Source of the DNA: Legionella lytica
GTDB lineage: Bacteria > Pseudomonadota > Gammaproteobacteria > Legionellales > Legionellaceae
Direction: 5' to 3'
Assembly (NCBI RefSeq): GCF_023921225.1
Contig: NZ_CP071528.1
Coordinates: 309,395-373,394 of the forward strand
Length of the DNA: 64,000 nt
The notes beneath the pieces were generated by a model. It saw only the letters and a program-made list of their open reading frames with translations. It made no database searches and was not told where the DNA came from. Positions 62,170-64,000 of the stretch are shown here, piece after piece. The translations under genes and the position numbers were made by a program. Position 1 is the first letter of the stretch. Every line of letters starts with the position of its first letter.

Positions 62170-63321
62170 TTAAGCACACAACTGTTCCTCATATTGTATT
62201 TGTTGTTCTAAAGCAGCTTGTTGCGCCCATAAGGATTCTAGATCTTTTCTTAGAGTTTGAATTTTCTCTCTAATTTGTATTATGACTTCCTCATCAGATT
62301 GTCGATAGATCTCTTCTGTCAGTTCGTTAATTAAGGTTCCTTTTTCATATAGTGTCTCTTCAATTTGTACTAAGCATTCATTTTGATACTTTATACATTC
62401 CTTTCTTGGCTTCATTTCTGCTTCTTTTTTCTGTTGCCATTGTTCAGCACGTACTTTTTGCTCTTCATCAAAACTTTGGCCTAAATAAAAATGTTTATAA
62501 AACCCTTTTGGTGTTCGCCAAGTATTTGTTCGTACCAATTTAGACAAAATATTGTTGCGATATTTGAAACAATGGGTATTAGGCATGTAAAAATCTACGT
62601 TGAGTAGGGCATATAAATATTCTGCTATCAGTTGCTTGGGACATGAAAATATTTTTTGATGTTCAAATGTAAGATTAAAAAAGGTACCAGAAACCATTTT
62701 TTTCACTTCATCAGGAATTTCTTCTTTTATTTCTGAAAATAAGAACTGTTGTACACCGTTAAATTGCTGTACTAACCGTTGATTTTCATTTTTATCCACA
62801 TGAGTTGTTCTTTTTTTAAAAATAACATTATTTAAAGATTTTTTATAAAGATCACTTATATATAATTCCCTCATATTGAGGGATTCGGACCCCTCATTTA
62901 GGGTTGATTTTAAACACTTTGTTTCCTGATTTGATGTTGGTTGTTCTGGCAAATTATCTACGTGTTCTCCTAGTGCTAGTAAGCTTAATAGCTTATCTGT
63001 GATGCATATGTAGGTGCCTTTCTTGACCTCGAACACACCATGCTCTTTTGTTCTGCTGTAAAGCGCTTGGCGTCGAGTTATAAAGCCTTCATCATTCAAT
63101 TCTCTAATGTAACGTTCTAGAGTACTTAAAGGAATACCTGTGTCGGCTACAATTTGAGTGTAGGGTTTCATAAACCATTTTTGCTCAGAGCCTTTTAATT
63201 TGTAAGTGCTGCTTTGCCAACCTAAAAGAATGTAATCAATAAGTTGCGCTTTACGTGAGGATTTAATAATTGTAACAAGTTTCTTAAATCTTAGGTGAAA
63301 AATTGAGCAAAGATTCCCCAT
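62170..63321 (-). CDS. Winged-helix protein, possible plasmid/ICE replication or control protein
   Basis: 383 residues from ATG 63321, with AAGGA about 9 nt upstream; the frame extends to 63417 but adds an unlikely hydrophobic head. The segment PYTQIVADTGIPLSTLERYI followed by RELNDEGFITRRQALYSRTK is a winged helix-turn-helix like those in Rep-type initiators and MarR/DnaD-like proteins. The C-terminal 120 residues are a Glu/Lys/Gln-rich coiled coil (IREKIQTLRKDLESLWAQQA). The upstream spacer is full of inverted repeats. A replication or conjugative-element role is plausible but not proven. Confidence 0.5.
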   Translation of the reverse strand: MGNLCSIFHLRFKKLVTIIKSSRKAQLIDYILLGWQSSTYKLKGSEQKWFMKPYTQIVADTGIPLSTLERYIRELNDEGFITRRQALYSRTKEHGVFEVKKGTYICITDKLLSLLALGEHVDNLPEQPTSNQETKCLKSTLNEGSESLNMRELYISDLYKKSLNNVIFKKRTTHVDKNENQRLVQQFNGVQQFLFSEIKEEIPDEVKKMVSGTFFNLTFEHQKIFSCPKQLIAEYLYALLNVDFYMPNTHCFKYRNNILSKLVRTNTWRTPKGFYKHFYLGQSFDEEQKVRAEQWQQKKEAEMKPRKECIKYQNECLVQIEETLYEKGTLINELTEEIYRQSDEEVIIQIREKIQTLRKDLESLWAQQAALEQQIQYEEQLCA

Positions 63322-63606
63322 AGATAATATCCTTATCCTATTGTGTTTTTTAGGGAACAGAGCTAAAATAAATGCGTACAGATCCCAAAAAAATGAAGGA
63401 ATTACCAGTTCCCTCATTTTAGGACATTTAGCTATGTTCGTTGTTAAATGTTTTGAGGTTATGAGGAGTTGCCGCTCTTCATAACCATTCTTTTTATTAT
63501 TTCATTTATTTTCTCATTTCATTTCCGTTTAGTTACTCATATAGAGACATATTGTTTGCGTAACTGTTATTCATATGTATGAGGGAAACTACACTTGGCA
63601 CAGGTT

Positions 63607-63674
63607 GAACGAAAAAGTCGACGAAAAGGCCATATACTAATGTACGCAGCGTTTACTCATCGACTTTTCCGTTC
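63607..63674. repeat. Long-range inverted repeat upstream of the winged-helix gene
   Basis: GAACGAAAAAGTCGA (63607-63621) pairs with TCGACTTTTCCGTTC (63660-63674) with one mismatch, across 38 bp. It could be a cruciform, an origin structure or a terminator for both sides. Confidence 0.5.
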
Positions 63675-63810
63675 TTAGCTTAAATCTAGCTTTCTACCTA
63701 GATTCAAGCATAGCCCCTCTGAATGGATACTAGGTTGTTTCTACCCTGCCCTTCTTTTACAGTACGCGTTAAATAATGATCCATTTATACGTGATCGTTA
63801 TCCTTGATGT

Positions 63811-63940
63811 CAATACTCAATACGAAAAATGTCAAAGATTTATTTTTATCTCTTATACCCCTGATTTTACATGAACTATAGGCATTTTGAGCTTTGAAAT
63901 TTATTCTCTATAAAATACCCAATACAGTATTGAGTATTGG
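63811..63940 (+). promoter_or_regulatory. Operator-like cluster of CAATAC half-sites
   Basis: CAATACTCAATAC (63811-63823) returns inverted at 63927-63939, and CAATAC-A-GTATTG (63920-63932) is a perfect palindrome overlapping it. Five half-sites in 130 bp look like operators for a dimeric repressor. The window ends in GGAGAGG, a ribosome site for a gene starting just beyond, which these sites probably control. Confidence 0.55.
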
Positions 63941-64000
63941 TTGCTTTTTTCTGTAATTTTAGGTAATGTATGGGTTCACAATTTAACTTATGGAGAGGGT

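Overview
The window is AT-rich gamma-proteobacterial chromosome and reads as a Legionella species. The evidence is a RavK-like actin protease, a Legionella_OMP (Lpg1974-type) porin, several large lineage-specific proteins built like Dot/Icm effectors, eukaryotic-like repeat proteins (LRR, PPR) and an RsmY/RsmZ-type RNA with a GacA/LetA-type upstream site. No tRNA, rRNA or CRISPR array was seen. All family assignments come from reading motifs in the sequence; no database search was run.

Layout. 0-5 kb: tail of a probable cation/proton antiporter, a CsrA-sponge-type small RNA and three effector-like genes, one a RavK homologue. 4.6-7.8 kb: transport and housekeeping genes (YhhQ, a GNAT acetyltransferase, a hemolysin III family protein, a LysE-type exporter). 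7.9-13.1 kb: a tight four-gene operon joining an alpha-oxoamine synthase, a fatty acyl-AMP ligase/ACP/phosphosulfolactate synthase fusion, 2-phosphosulfolactate phosphatase (ComB) and a DUF6356 protein. Together these suggest synthesis of a sulfonated, capnine-like lipid or acyl-cysteate compound. This is the most novel system here. 13.1-14.7 kb: a Fur-box-controlled small gene and a saccharopine-dehydrogenase-like protein. 14.9-20 kb: secreted and surface proteins (two beta-barrels, a GH18 chitinase-like enzyme, a metzincin protease). 20.2-26.3 kb: a low-oxygen block with an FNR-type regulator, an FNR box, OmpW, cydP-cydA-cydB-cydX and hemN.

26.5-42.4 kb mixes effector-like proteins with conserved genes (Legionella_OMP porin, TrhO, a LysR regulator, a second-type EF-G, DUF4169, DUF4142) and gene relics. 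43-46 kb is a FixL/FixJ-like signalling group: a PAS histidine kinase, a stand-alone receiver, a cold-shock protein and a receiver-LuxR regulator. 46-60 kb is rich in decayed mobile DNA: IS110, IS91-like and integrase relics, two short inverted-repeat elements and a broken DUF1016 (YhcG) gene. Among them sit striking intact genes: a PPR-SMR protein with near-identical 108-bp repeats, a CorA transporter, a HAD-motif effector-like protein, a repeat protein fused to an N4/N6-type methyltransferase domain, and an LRR protein. 60-61.7 kb holds a metallophosphoesterase/lipid kinase pair. The last 2 kb has a winged-helix, replication- or plasmid-like gene and a control region with CAATAC operator-like half-sites facing a gene that starts just beyond the window.
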